From assembly GCF_001005725.1 (NCBI RefSeq), contig NZ_LBIC01000012.1:164656-228655 (forward strand): a DNA stretch of 64,000 nucleotides. Direction: 5' to 3'. The translations under genes were made by a program, and so were the position numbers. Positions 25,614 through 35,213 of the stretch are shown here, in pieces. The notes beneath the pieces are model-generated. The model made no database searches. It had not been told where the DNA came from and was given only the letters and a program-made list of their open reading frames with translations. This DNA is from Sphingobium chungbukense (GTDB lineage Bacteria > Pseudomonadota > Alphaproteobacteria > Sphingomonadales > Sphingomonadaceae). Position 1 is the stretch's first letter. The number at the start of each line of letters is the position of its first letter.

Positions 25614-26518
25614 CCAGTCAGATTGAAGCGCTTGGCTACGTCGGGCTCGAAGTATCCGATTTTTCCGCTTGGCGCGCATTTATAACCGACAAGCTCGGCG
25701 TCCATTGGTCTGCGCGTGAGGACGGCACTGTTGATCTGAGGCTCGACCAATATGCGACTCGGTTGAGGCTACACGAAGGACCGCGCGACGACTTGGCCTA
25801 CACAGGGTGGGAGGTAAAGGATGCTTCCGCTCTCGATGAGCTTGAGACGCGGCTCGAAAAAAGCGGTGTGCTGGTCGAGCGCCCAGGGATTGACGTTGCA
25901 TCTGATCGCCGGGTCAACGACCTCATTCGATTCACTGACCCCGAAGGCAACATTCACGAGGCGTTTTATGGTCCGCTTCAGCGGACAAACGACCCGTTTG
26001 TCAGCCCGACAGGTGCACAGTTCAAGACAGGGCGGCAGGGGCTCGGGCATGTGGTCCTATCCTGTAATGACAAGCCAGCGATGCTCGAATTTTTCTTGGG
26101 CACATTGGGATTTCGCCTGTCCGACCACATTCGGACAGAAGTGGTTCCGGGACGACCGCTGGAAATTAGTTTCTTGCGCTGCAATGGGCGCCACCACTCG
26201 CTGGCGCTTGCTCCAGTCCGAATTCCCAAGCGGATTGTTCATCTGATGATCGAGACGGTCACAATAGACGATGTAGGCCGAGCGCTTGACCGATGCCTGT
26301 CCTCCGGGACTCACCTCACCTTCACGCTTGGCCGACATTCGAACGATGAGATGCTGAGCTTTTATCCGCTCACCCCCTCAGGCTTCGACCTCGAATATGG
26401 ATGGGGCGGCTTGGAGGTCGATGACGAAAGTTGGCACGTACTCACGCACGACACCAACTCGGCCTGGGGTCACATCTACCAACGCCCGCCGAAACCGAAC
26501 AAGACGGAGACAAGTTGA
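25610..26518 (+). CDS. Extradiol (catechol meta-cleavage) dioxygenase, type I
   Basis: A 302-residue two-domain VOC enzyme like 2,3-dihydroxybiphenyl 1,2-dioxygenase. Expected iron ligands are His147 (GLGHVVL), His211 (VHLMIE) and Glu262 (FDLEYG). Catalytic His195 or His196 (GRHHS), His243 and Tyr252 (FYPLTPSG) are also in place. It opens the catechol ring next to the diol using Fe(II) and O2. It overlaps the hydrolase stop as ATGA and the hydratase start by one base. Its length and two-module build match BphC/HsaC-type enzymes rather than catechol 2,3-dioxygenase subfamilies with strict small substrates, but specificity is not readable. Confidence 0.92.
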   Translation: MTSQIEALGYVGLEVSDFSAWRAFITDKLGVHWSAREDGTVDLRLDQYATRLRLHEGPRDDLAYTGWEVKDASALDELETRLEKSGVLVERPGIDVASDRRVNDLIRFTDPEGNIHEAFYGPLQRTNDPFVSPTGAQFKTGRQGLGHVVLSCNDKPAMLEFFLGTLGFRLSDHIRTEVVPGRPLEISFLRCNGRHHSLALAPVRIPKRIVHLMIETVTIDDVGRALDRCLSSGTHLTFTLGRHSNDEMLSFYPLTPSGFDLEYGWGGLEVDDESWHVLTHDTNSAWGHIYQRPPKPNKTETS

Positions 26519-27306
26519 TGACCCCGATGTTTGAGGCCGCGGCTGAGAAGCTGCGCGCCGCCTATGTGGAAGGCGCTATCGCGCCTTTGCGCGACATTCT
26601 AGAGCCGACAGACACGGACGGCGCCTATGCCGTGCAGGATATTAACACCCAGCGCTGGATTGCGGATGGGCGGCGGCTCATTGGACGAAAGATTGGGTTG
26701 ACGGCCGAAGCTGTGCAAAAGCAGCTCGGTGTCGACCAGCCTGACTTCGGCGCCTTGTTCTCCGACATGCGAATCGTGGATGGTGGCGTGTTGAAGCGGT
26801 CGTCGGTTCTGCAACCTAAGGCTGAGGCTGAGGTTGCGATCGTGCTGGGCAAAGATATCGAGGATCCGTCGGTCGATGCCGACGGTATCCTGTCAGCAAC
26901 CTCGCACGCTATCGCCGCGATAGAGATCGTCGACAGCCGCATCGCCGATTGGAAGATCACCTTCGCCGACACGGTGGCGGATAATGGCTCATCAGCTTTT
27001 TTTGTGCTGGGAAGTAGCGAGGTTCCGATCGAGGACCTCGATCTCTACTCGTGCGGGATGGTGCTCGAGGTGAACGGCCAGATCGCCTCGATCGGTGCTG
27101 GCGCAGCCTGCCTGGGACATCCGCTCAATGCTGCCGCATGGCTGGCACGAACCCTGATTGCCCGCGGCGAGCCACTGCGCGCGGGCGACATTCTCATGAC
27201 CGGAGCGCTGGGTCCGATGGTCGCACTCAAGCCCGGAGATAAGGTGCGAGCGGTGATCGGCGGCCTGGGCGAATGTAGCTTCGAGTTCGAAGGGGATAGC
27301 GAATGA
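26518..27306 (+). CDS. 2-keto-4-pentenoate hydratase
   Basis: A 262-residue member of the fumarylacetoacetase-like hydratase family (MhpD/BphH/HsaE). GRKIGLTAEAVQKQLGVDQP is a strongly conserved stretch, PKAEAEVAIVLG holds the metal-binding Glu pair, and EIVDSRIADWKI the next conserved acidic site. It adds water to 2-hydroxypenta-2,4-dienoate to give 4-hydroxy-2-oxovalerate. The TGATG junction with the dioxygenase stop and a 4-bp overlap with the next gene show translational coupling. Confidence 0.93.
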   Translation: MTPMFEAAAEKLRAAYVEGAIAPLRDILEPTDTDGAYAVQDINTQRWIADGRRLIGRKIGLTAEAVQKQLGVDQPDFGALFSDMRIVDGGVLKRSSVLQPKAEAEVAIVLGKDIEDPSVDADGILSATSHAIAAIEIVDSRIADWKITFADTVADNGSSAFFVLGSSEVPIEDLDLYSCGMVLEVNGQIASIGAGAACLGHPLNAAAWLARTLIARGEPLRAGDILMTGALGPMVALKPGDKVRAVIGGLGECSFEFEGDSE

Positions 27307-28244
27307 GCGGTAAGGTAAAAGTCGCGATTATCGGTTCGGGTAATATTGGCACCGATCTGATGATCAAAATCATGCGCACGTCCGAGATACTTGAGATGGC
27401 CGCGCTGGTCGGTATCGACCCGGAGTCCGATGGTCTGAAGCGGGCGTCGCGACTTGGGGTAGCCACCACCGCTGAAGGCATTGATGGCCTCGTAAAGCTA
27501 CCCGCTTGGAGCGAAATAGGGGTTGTGTTTGACGCAACTTCGGCGGGTGCCCATGTAAAGCACAGCTCAGTCGTTGTAGCAGCTGGAAAGGTCATGATTG
27601 ACCTGACGCCTGCAGCGATAGGCCCGTATGTCATCCCCGTCGTGAATGGAGATGAACATCTCGATGCGGTGAATGTGAATATGGTGACCTGTGGCGGGCA
27701 AGCGACGATACCAATCGTGGCTGCCGTGTCGTCTGTCGCCAAAGTGCACTATGCGGAGATCGTTGCTTCGATTTCTTCGAAGAGCGCTGGTCCCGGGACG
27801 CGAGCCAACATCGACGAATTCACGGAGACGACATCACGCGGTATCGAAGAGGTCGGAGGAGCGGAGAAGGGCAAAGCGATCATCATTCTCAATCCCGCCG
27901 AACCACCGATGATGATGCGAGATACAGTGTTCACCCTGTCATCCGGCGCGACCGAAGCCGAGATCGAGGCAGCCATCGAAACGATGGTCGCACAGGTAAA
28001 CGCGTATGTTCCAGGCTACCGGATGAAGCAGAAGGTCCAGTTCGAGCGGTTCGGATCGAACAATGCGGTCAATATCCCTGGAATCGGCCAGTTTGAAGGC
28101 ATCAAGACCAGTGTATTCCTGGAGGTGGAGGGCGCTGCTCACTACCTGCCTTCTTACGCCGGAAACCTCGATATTATGACCTCGGCGGGCTTGCGCACTG
28201 CTGAGAAGATTGCCGCACGGCGGCTGAACAAGGAGGTGGCATGA
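27303..28244 (+). CDS. Acetaldehyde dehydrogenase, acylating
   Basis: A 313-residue NAD-dependent acylating aldehyde dehydrogenase (MhpF/BphJ/HsaG). GSGNIG at residues 11-16 binds NAD, and the nucleophile is Cys130 in VTCGGQATIP. It converts acetaldehyde plus CoA to acetyl-CoA, with substrate channelled from the aldolase, with which it forms a heterotetramer in characterised systems. Overlaps of four bases on both sides link it to the hydratase and aldolase genes, as usual for this trio. Confidence 0.95.
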   Translation: MSGKVKVAIIGSGNIGTDLMIKIMRTSEILEMAALVGIDPESDGLKRASRLGVATTAEGIDGLVKLPAWSEIGVVFDATSAGAHVKHSSVVVAAGKVMIDLTPAAIGPYVIPVVNGDEHLDAVNVNMVTCGGQATIPIVAAVSSVAKVHYAEIVASISSKSAGPGTRANIDEFTETTSRGIEEVGGAEKGKAIIILNPAEPPMMMRDTVFTLSSGATEAEIEAAIETMVAQVNAYVPGYRMKQKVQFERFGSNNAVNIPGIGQFEGIKTSVFLEVEGAAHYLPSYAGNLDIMTSAGLRTAEKIAARRLNKEVA

Positions 28245-29275
28245 TGCCCTTCGATCCGACGCAAACGAAGCTGTATATCCAGGACGTAACGCTGCGTGAT
28301 GGAATGCACGCGATCCGACATCAATATGGCATTGACCATGTCCAGAATATCGCACGCGCGCTCGACGAAGCGAAGGTCGACGCTATTGAAGTCGCCCATG
28401 GTGATGGCCTCAACGGATCGAGCTTCAATTACGGGTTCGGTGCGCACACCGATTGGGAATGGATCGAAGCTGTCGCCGATGTCATCGATCATTCCGTACT
28501 CACGACACTCCTCATACCGGGGATCGGCACGATTGAGGAATTGAAGCACGCCTATAAGCTGGGCGTACGTTCGGTTCGCGTCGCGACACATTGCACCGAG
28601 GCCGATATTTCGAAGCAGCACATCGCTGCCGCACGAGACCTTGGGATGGATACGTGCGGGTTCCTGATGATGAGCCATATGATCGAGCCTGAAGTGCTTG
28701 CGCAGCAGGCGAAGCTCATGGAAAGTTACGGTGCAACTTGCATCTACGTAACTGATAGCGGTGGTGCCTTGGACATGGATGGGTATCGCGCGCGTTGTGA
28801 AGCCTACGACCGGGTACTCAAGCCCGAAACGCAGCGCGGAATTCATGCTCACCACAACCTGTCTCTAGGGGTGGCGAATTCGATCGTGGGCGTCCAGGGG
28901 GGAGCTGTGCGCGTCGATGCCAGTCTAGCGGGTATGGGAGCTGGTGCGGGCAATGCTCCGCTCGAGGTCTTCATTGCCGCTGCTGACCGTAAGGGCTGGC
29001 TGCATGGCTGTGACCTATATAAGTTGATGGATGCCGCCGAGGAACTCGTGCGCCCGCTGCAGGACCGGCCGGTGCGCGTCGATCGCGAGACGCTAAGCCT
29101 GGGCTATGCCGGCGTCTATTCGTCCTTCCTCCGGCATGCGGAGAAGGCCAGCGCCGACTATGGTGTTGATACTCGCGAGATTCTTGTTGAACTGGGGCGT
29201 CGCCGCATGGTCGGCGGACAGGAAGACATGATCGTTGATGTCGCACTCGACATGTCGGAGCGACAGAAAGCCTGA
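28241..29275 (+). CDS. 4-hydroxy-2-oxovalerate aldolase
   Basis: A 344-residue DRE-TIM-type class II aldolase (MhpE/BphI/HsaF). DVTLRDGMHAIRHQY places the key Arg19, Asp20 and His23, and IHAHHNLSLG supplies the two metal His residues. It splits 4-hydroxy-2-oxovalerate into pyruvate and acetaldehyde, the latter passing directly to the acylating dehydrogenase. Its start overlaps the dehydrogenase stop. It ends the core meta-cleavage block; a 178-bp gap follows before the reductase. Confidence 0.95.
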   Translation: MMPFDPTQTKLYIQDVTLRDGMHAIRHQYGIDHVQNIARALDEAKVDAIEVAHGDGLNGSSFNYGFGAHTDWEWIEAVADVIDHSVLTTLLIPGIGTIEELKHAYKLGVRSVRVATHCTEADISKQHIAAARDLGMDTCGFLMMSHMIEPEVLAQQAKLMESYGATCIYVTDSGGALDMDGYRARCEAYDRVLKPETQRGIHAHHNLSLGVANSIVGVQGGAVRVDASLAGMGAGAGNAPLEVFIAAADRKGWLHGCDLYKLMDAAEELVRPLQDRPVRVDRETLSLGYAGVYSSFLRHAEKASADYGVDTREILVELGRRRMVGGQEDMIVDVALDMSERQKA

Positions 29276-29453
29276 AGTGAGCAGCGGCACGACGCCTTGA
29301 GGCTCGTGCCGCCAACCTCAACAATCTTACAGATGCGCCAATCAGATAGCGCAGAGCGCGTCCCCTTGTTTGGTCGGAAGCGCCGCATGGGCCGTTTCCT
29401 CTAACAATCGACATCTATGGCGTTCTGCGGGTTCAGACCGTCCCGGAGGACAA

Positions 29454-30707
29454 ATGAAGGCTCACTTCGACGTAGTTATTGTTGGCGCAGGGCACGGCGG
29501 TGCCCAGGCTGCCATCTCGCTTCGCCAAAAGAAGTTCGAGGGGACGATTGCCATAATTGGTGAGGAGCCCAAGCTGCCCTACGAGCGCCCGCCACTTTCG
29601 AAGGACTACTTGTCAGGAGAAAAGGCGTTCGAGCGCATTCTCATCCGTCCTGCTGATTTTTGGCGGGAGCGCAATGTCGTCATATTGACCGGACAGCGGG
29701 TCGTCACTGTGGATGCGGATGCGCGCACCGTCACGACGGATGCTGCCGAAAGATTTTCATATGGCCGACTGATCTGGGCTGCGGGTGGACACGCACGCAA
29801 GCTGAGTTGCGAAGGGTACGACCTGCCCGGCGTGCACTCGCTGCGAACCAGCACGGACGTCGACAAGATGATTGGGGAGTTGGCGACGACAACTCGGGTC
29901 GCAATTATTGGTGGTGGTTATATCGGGCTCGAGACCGCAGCCGTCCTGGCAAAAATGGGTAAGCAGGTAACGGTCTTGGAAGCACAGGACCGTGTTTTGG
30001 CGCGGGTTGCGGGCGAGGCGCTCTCGCGCTTCTACGAAGCCGAGCATCGAGCGCACGGGGTTGAGGTGCGACTTGGTGTCCAGGTCGAGCGCATTGACAC
30101 ATCGAACGGGCGGGCTGCCGGAGTAAGGCTGTCCAATGGCGAATTAATCGCAGCTCAAATGGTGATCGTCGGCATCGGGATTGTTCCCGCTGTTGCACCG
30201 CTTCTCGCTGCGGGTGCAAGCGGCGGAAATGGGGTCGCGGTAGATGACCATGGCCGAACCTCTCTGTCGGATGTCTTTGCGATCGGTGATTGTGCGCTGC
30301 ATTCCAACATTTACGCCGATGGTCTTCCGATAAGACTGGAGTCGGTCCAAAATGCCAACGATCTGGCTAATACTGTCGCTCACGCGATTACCGGCGATCT
30401 CAAGCCGTATAATGCGGTGCCCTGGTTCTGGTCCAATCAATATGATTTGCGCCTCCAGACCATTGGCCTCTCTGCTGGGTATGACACAGCAGTCACGCGC
30501 GGCGATATCGCTAGCCGGAGTTTCTCGATAGTTTATCTCAGACAAGGCCATGTCGTGGCGCTGGATTGTGTCAATGCTACCAAGGACTATGTACAGGGCA
30601 AAGCTCTGGTAACAGGGCGCGTGAGGGTCTCTGCCGAGGTGATCTCGGATACAGACATAGCGCTCAAGGACATTCAGCCCCTCTCGGTGTCGTCGACGGA
30701 TCAATGA
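29454..30707 (+). CDS. Ferredoxin reductase component (FAD/NAD)
   Basis: A 417-residue pyridine nucleotide-disulphide-type ferredoxin reductase. The N-terminal FAD motif is VIVGAGHGGAQAA, then LPYERPPLSKDYLSG; a second Rossmann motif IIGGGYIGLETAAVLA near residue 150 binds NAD(P)H, and VFAIGDCA is the second FAD motif. It passes electrons to the [2Fe-2S] ferredoxin of the Rieske dioxygenase. ATG 29454 with CGGAGGA upstream replaces a longer open frame. It is separated from its ferredoxin and oxygenase by the lower pathway but would serve them, as in putidaredoxin-reductase-like systems. Confidence 0.92.
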   Translation: MKAHFDVVIVGAGHGGAQAAISLRQKKFEGTIAIIGEEPKLPYERPPLSKDYLSGEKAFERILIRPADFWRERNVVILTGQRVVTVDADARTVTTDAAERFSYGRLIWAAGGHARKLSCEGYDLPGVHSLRTSTDVDKMIGELATTTRVAIIGGGYIGLETAAVLAKMGKQVTVLEAQDRVLARVAGEALSRFYEAEHRAHGVEVRLGVQVERIDTSNGRAAGVRLSNGELIAAQMVIVGIGIVPAVAPLLAAGASGGNGVAVDDHGRTSLSDVFAIGDCALHSNIYADGLPIRLESVQNANDLANTVAHAITGDLKPYNAVPWFWSNQYDLRLQTIGLSAGYDTAVTRGDIASRSFSIVYLRQGHVVALDCVNATKDYVQGKALVTGRVRVSAEVISDTDIALKDIQPLSVSSTDQ

Positions 30708-31059
30708 AAGCCCGGATGCGAGAGGGTCCGGACGCCGAATGGCGCATTGCCTGTTAATCTGCGCCTGTCGAATTTTGTCCGCCTGACATTGCTGCGGATG
30801 CCATGTTCGAATTGGCAGTAAGGCTGCGGGCATTTGTCTCACCAGGTGCCGATCCTGAGATCCGGTGTCACTATGCTCGGTGCGCTGGCAGCCCGATCCA
30901 AAACCATGATCTGGTTGAAGCTTGGCCTGAGATAGGAAGATGACGAAGAGATCCTATGGTGAGAGGAAATAAGGTTCGACCCTATACTACTTGACACCAT
31001 TGATTTGATTGACTTTTACTGCTAATTTTGCTATCCTTTCGACTTGAAAGGGACAAGCG
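30708..31059. other. Intergenic region between catabolic and transfer modules
   Basis: A 352-bp gap at the border of the catabolic genes and the conjugation operon. The right third is AT-rich and holds a promoter; no gene or clear terminator was recognised in the rest. Confidence 0.5.
31009..31037 (+). promoter_or_regulatory. Probable sigma-70 promoter
   Basis: TTGACT at 31009-31014 and TATCCT at 31032-31037 are separated by 17 bp, 22 bp before the start codon of the small membrane protein. A second -35-like TTGACA at 30991-30996 with TTTTAC 17 bp further overlaps it. Confidence 0.5.
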
Positions 31060-31467
31060 ATGAGTGAACCATCTTTCACTGCGAACGACCGCCCTCGACT
31101 GGTCAACTGGCTCTGGCATCGCTGGTACGCGAAGCTTTATTGGCTGGCGTTCGCGTTGTTCTGGATGACGCTCCACGCTGTGTGGCTGCTGTCGTTGGGC
31201 TCGGACTTTTTCCGATCGACGGTTAGCGCTTATGCCATGCTCATCTTCAATCCAATTACGGCATTCGTCGTCCTGGGTGCTGGTTATATCCACGCTCTTT
31301 TTTCGACCGGCTGTCTTGAATGGGCTGAGCCGGCGGAAGGGTCGTATCCTTTTAGCAGATCATTGGGCGGGTTGAATGACCCTTGCTCTGACCCTGCCGA
31401 CCCGCGTTCCGGAATAAACTGGATCGGCTCTCCCCAGAGTCGCGCCCGCCGGTATGGGGAAGATTGA
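31060..31467 (+). CDS. Small membrane protein, unknown
   Basis: A 135-residue protein not recognised. Two hydrophobic stretches (about residues 27-48, WLAFALFWMTLHAVWLL, and 60-82, MLIFNPITAFVVLGAGYI) predict two membrane segments; the C-terminal third is hydrophilic. AAAGGGA precedes the ATG and a promoter-like sequence lies upstream. It ends three bases from the convergent traG stop, so it may belong to the transfer module, but no role is assigned. Confidence 0.6.
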   Translation: MSEPSFTANDRPRLVNWLWHRWYAKLYWLAFALFWMTLHAVWLLSLGSDFFRSTVSAYAMLIFNPITAFVVLGAGYIHALFSTGCLEWAEPAEGSYPFSRSLGGLNDPCSDPADPRSGINWIGSPQSRARRYGED

Positions 31468-31470
31468 TCG

Positions 31471-34400
31471 CTACCGTTTCTTGAATTCGCTTGAACCATC
31501 GACTGGGCTCCCTTGGATGTCTGTGGAGAAACGCCCGCGATCCAGAATGGAATTTTGCTCAATAGAGGTGATTGGGCCGGTAATGTCGAACGTTCCGCGC
31601 CCAGCATCGGCCTGACCGAGATATCGGTTTCTCAGACCTTCATGGCCGAACACCTGCTTGCTTAGTTCGTCAATGAAGGTTTTCTCAGGATGCAAAGATC
31701 GAGCAGCGCTTCTTTCAGACGCTGCGAGCGCCTCCCGAACATCGTAGTTTGTGATGTCGAGCCGTGCATTCGCAGACTCCGTGTGTATCCCTCGGTCGGA
31801 ACTCACTATACCGACGTTGCCGCCAGCGCTCCCCCGACTTGAAGATGGGCCTGCTTTGCCGGAACCGCCACGCTGACCGGACGATGCACCTGCAGCCGCT
31901 GAGGCACTTGCTCCAATATCCGTCCCCTGAGACAGCTGGTCTTGTGAGGAGCGATCTAGCGATCGCGACCACCCAGTTTGAGCCATCACCGCCTGAATGT
32001 CCCGCTGGAGCGTGTCTGCCAACTGGGGCTTCAGCCGCCAATTGCCCTTACGGTCCATCTCAAATCCACCGCGCAGCCAGTTCGCCATCATGTCACGGCC
32101 TTCTTTCCCGCCGCTGAGGAAATGCTCGACCGTATCCGGCCCGGCCTGTTTCCCGGCCTCGAAGCGCGTGCTGGTGTCCGCCCGAGCGGACTTCTCAAAT
32201 CCAGCGCTGCTGGAGACGAGCAGGTCATTATGGGCGAAGCTGAAGCGGGCATGGCCACCATTTGCGACGGCACCGAGCTGACTTTCGTTCAGCAGGCCAG
32301 CGCGCCACATTTGCGATGCGGATTGCGGTGTCAGGTTGAGGTTGAGATCGCCATTCTGATCCATGGCAATCTCCCGCTTCGACATAGTGATCCCACTCTT
32401 GTGCAAAAGGCCCTGCATTCGGGTCAATCGCTCCCTATCGACGATGCCCGTCAGCCGCTCATTCCTGGCGCGGTCGGCGACGGCATCGGTGCCACCCTCA
32501 GCCATGTCCAGCTGATTGCCCGCAGTGCGGGTCAGTGCCTGAATGAAGCTGTCGAGGCGGGCGGCCTCCCGCACCGACGCTCCGGTCGAAGCTGCACCTT
32601 CGGCGAAACCGCTATTCTCGGACTGGCGGCGCTGCTCACCGATGCGGGCAGCGGCGCGCGTGCCATCATGGCCAACTTCGCGCTGGGCGTCGAGCTTACC
32701 GGATCGTTCGGCAAAGTCATAACCGGCCGCCTCTCGGGTGCGCCCGTAGACGGAGGTGCCTTCGCGGCGCGCTTCTGTCGTCGCACCATCGGCGGTGCCA
32801 ACCTGCGTGGCTGCATTATAGGCTTCCAGAGCGCGCATGACATGCGCCTCGTTGCGGCCTGTCGCTTTCGACAGCTGGGTAATCGCCGTCGACCTGGCCT
32901 CGCCAGACAGAGCATTAATGAACGATACGCGGCGGCTGGTTTCGTCTAGCGAAAGGCCCAGCATATTGGCGGCATATCGCTGACCATTATTGCCGCCCGT
33001 CCGCCACGCCTGCTCCGTTGCGACATTGCCGCGCTCGACGGCGGCGACCCGGTCACCGGCATAATCGCGCCGTCCCTCCATGGCGCCGACGGTGACCTGA
33101 GCACCGGTCAGGTCATTGCGAAGCATCTGCTCCTGATCGAAAGCATTGGCGATCAGCTTCGCAAAGGTCGGGTCCGTCGATGCCTGAGAGATTAGGGTGG
33201 ACGCCTTGAGCGTGGCGTCCTTCTGGTCATAGCCTGAACGCTCGAAATGCCGCTGCGCGCCCGCCTGCATCATGTCATAGGCTCGATTGTCGCCGAACGC
33301 CTTCCATTGCACCAAATTCTGGCTGAAACCGGCAAAGGCTTTTTCGCCGGACTGACCGGCGCCGAAATAGGTGGTGCCCAGCGACCGCAAAGCATCCTTC
33401 TCGGCAAAATTGTGGATCGCGCTGGTGGTGGCATTCGCGCGTACAGCTCGGGAGACAGCGGGATCGCTGAGATCCTTGCCCACGAGGGCAGGGGAGAGGC
33501 CGCCCAGTTCACGGGCCGCATCGATACCGCCCATGGCCATGGCCGCTTGCCCGGCAACACCGCTGCCATGTTCGCCGATGACCGACCCTGCCGCGCCAAA
33601 TGACCTGTTGGCACCAAAGGATGAGCGCTCGCCAAAATCGCCAAAGCTGGAGGCAGCGCCCTTTCGTGACATCGTGCCGGTCGCGGAGGCCTGCGCTTCC
33701 AGCGCAGACGCATAGCCCTCGCGGGTCATGAGCGGGGTCGCCGCCGCCGTACCCTGGCCCTGTGCCTGCAACGCACCGCCGGTGAATGAGCTGAACACAT
33801 TGCCCGAGAAGCGGAAGACTGTGAACACGAAGGCGCCGGCGAGCCCCGCCGCCGCCGTTCGGAACGAGCCGAAGATGGCGAGGGCCTTCATCGACGCGCC
33901 GGGCGCGAGCAGCCAGGCGTTGGCCGCGACATGGTTGGATCGCATCTCCGCCAGTACGTCCATCGCGCGGCCTAGCGTCAGCTGATAGATGCCCGCATCG
34001 ATAACGCCCCACATCGCCACGAACACGAAGAGGCCCAGTGCAAAGCTGGCCACGCGCAGATTGATCGGCGTCAGGATGAAGAGCAGCGCAATCGGCGTCA
34101 TGAACAGCATGATGCCGAAGACCGTGGCGCGGATGGTGGGCATCCATTCGTTCGCCACCGACATGGTCGACAGACCGCTGGAGATGACTGCCCGGTTCGC
34201 CATCACCCGCGCGGCTGTGGCGGGGCTGTCCTCGAACAACACATCGCCCACTGCGTTTCCGAGCAGGATATCGGTCATGAAAGCCTGCAGGGAGAGCGGC
34301 GATCCCATCATCACATCGCCGAGCTGGCCGATGCGCGTCCGGCAGCGGGCGAGCTGGTTGGCATCGGCAATATCATAACCGCTGCTTTGGCACACCTGAG

Positions 34401-35199
34401 CCGCATAGCTGTTGAAGAGATCGGGGTCGCTGAGGCTTGTGCTGATGTGGTCCCAGGCGTCCGAGCAGCTGACGGTCGTGCCGCCCTTGTCGGCGGAGGT
34501 GTATACGGTGCTGAAAGTGGCCGGGCCGGCCATGGCAGCAAAGGAGGCAGGCAGGTCGGTCGATCCCCGGAATAGCGCGTCGTCGTCGACGCCATAGGCG
34601 GGCGAAACGCGGGCCACCGGATAGCATTGCCGCACATAATCCTTGATCGTGGAATCGAGGAAGATGTCGGTCATTGGCCCGCGCGGGGATACGGCATTGA
34701 GGAACAGGTCGAATGCATGGCCGCCCGACCCGAATTCCAGCTTGGCCGCCGGATCGAGCGTATTGTCGTCGATCGTCTCCGCCAGCGCCCGCTCCATCAT
34801 GTTGGTGGCGCCTGCCACCAGCACGATGAGATTGGGGACACCGCCGACAGGCTGATACGCGTTGCGGACCTTGTCATAGACATGGACCGTGCCGGTTGTG
34901 GCAACGAGGCCAGCAAACAGTCCCATGCCCACCAGCATCTGCAGGCCGAAGGCCGCCAGCGCCATGCCCTGTCCCCGGATGGAGGCGACCACCACGCCGA
35001 TGGCGATGCCTGCGGTCGCGCAGATTAGAACCAGCGTCTCGTAGCGAGGGTCGCTGAAGATCATGGAGACGAGGCGGAATGCGTCCACCGTCTCGGCAAA
35101 GCCGTCATAGGTGTGGAAGCTCGCCTCCAGCGCAAATGCGGGTGCAGGCGTGGCGATGAGCAGTAGCGCGAAGATGGCGCGAAGGAGGGGGCGTCCCAT
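31471..35199 (-). CDS. traG: Conjugal transfer protein TraG
   Basis: A 1242-residue inner-membrane transfer protein, longer than F TraG (about 940). The N-terminal signal-like segment and several membrane segments in the first 480 residues match the TraG_N domain used in pilus assembly and mating-pair stabilisation. The long C-terminal part (residues 500-1240) is hydrophilic, rich in Gly, Ala, Ser and Gln, and would lie in the periplasm, where F TraG contributes to mating-pair stabilisation and entry exclusion. It is the last gene of the operon, 14 bp beyond traH. The extra length is in the low-complexity C-terminal half. Confidence 0.9.
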   Translation of the reverse strand: MGRPLLRAIFALLLIATPAPAFALEASFHTYDGFAETVDAFRLVSMIFSDPRYETLVLICATAGIAIGVVVASIRGQGMALAAFGLQMLVGMGLFAGLVATTGTVHVYDKVRNAYQPVGGVPNLIVLVAGATNMMERALAETIDDNTLDPAAKLEFGSGGHAFDLFLNAVSPRGPMTDIFLDSTIKDYVRQCYPVARVSPAYGVDDDALFRGSTDLPASFAAMAGPATFSTVYTSADKGGTTVSCSDAWDHISTSLSDPDLFNSYAAQVCQSSGYDIADANQLARCRTRIGQLGDVMMGSPLSLQAFMTDILLGNAVGDVLFEDSPATAARVMANRAVISSGLSTMSVANEWMPTIRATVFGIMLFMTPIALLFILTPINLRVASFALGLFVFVAMWGVIDAGIYQLTLGRAMDVLAEMRSNHVAANAWLLAPGASMKALAIFGSFRTAAAGLAGAFVFTVFRFSGNVFSSFTGGALQAQGQGTAAATPLMTREGYASALEAQASATGTMSRKGAASSFGDFGERSSFGANRSFGAAGSVIGEHGSGVAGQAAMAMGGIDAARELGGLSPALVGKDLSDPAVSRAVRANATTSAIHNFAEKDALRSLGTTYFGAGQSGEKAFAGFSQNLVQWKAFGDNRAYDMMQAGAQRHFERSGYDQKDATLKASTLISQASTDPTFAKLIANAFDQEQMLRNDLTGAQVTVGAMEGRRDYAGDRVAAVERGNVATEQAWRTGGNNGQRYAANMLGLSLDETSRRVSFINALSGEARSTAITQLSKATGRNEAHVMRALEAYNAATQVGTADGATTEARREGTSVYGRTREAAGYDFAERSGKLDAQREVGHDGTRAAARIGEQRRQSENSGFAEGAASTGASVREAARLDSFIQALTRTAGNQLDMAEGGTDAVADRARNERLTGIVDRERLTRMQGLLHKSGITMSKREIAMDQNGDLNLNLTPQSASQMWRAGLLNESQLGAVANGGHARFSFAHNDLLVSSSAGFEKSARADTSTRFEAGKQAGPDTVEHFLSGGKEGRDMMANWLRGGFEMDRKGNWRLKPQLADTLQRDIQAVMAQTGWSRSLDRSSQDQLSQGTDIGASASAAAGASSGQRGGSGKAGPSSSRGSAGGNVGIVSSDRGIHTESANARLDITNYDVREALAASERSAARSLHPEKTFIDELSKQVFGHEGLRNRYLGQADAGRGTFDITGPITSIEQNSILDRGRFSTDIQGSPVDGSSEFKKR

Positions 35200-35213
35200 G
35201 GTCAGGCTCCCGG

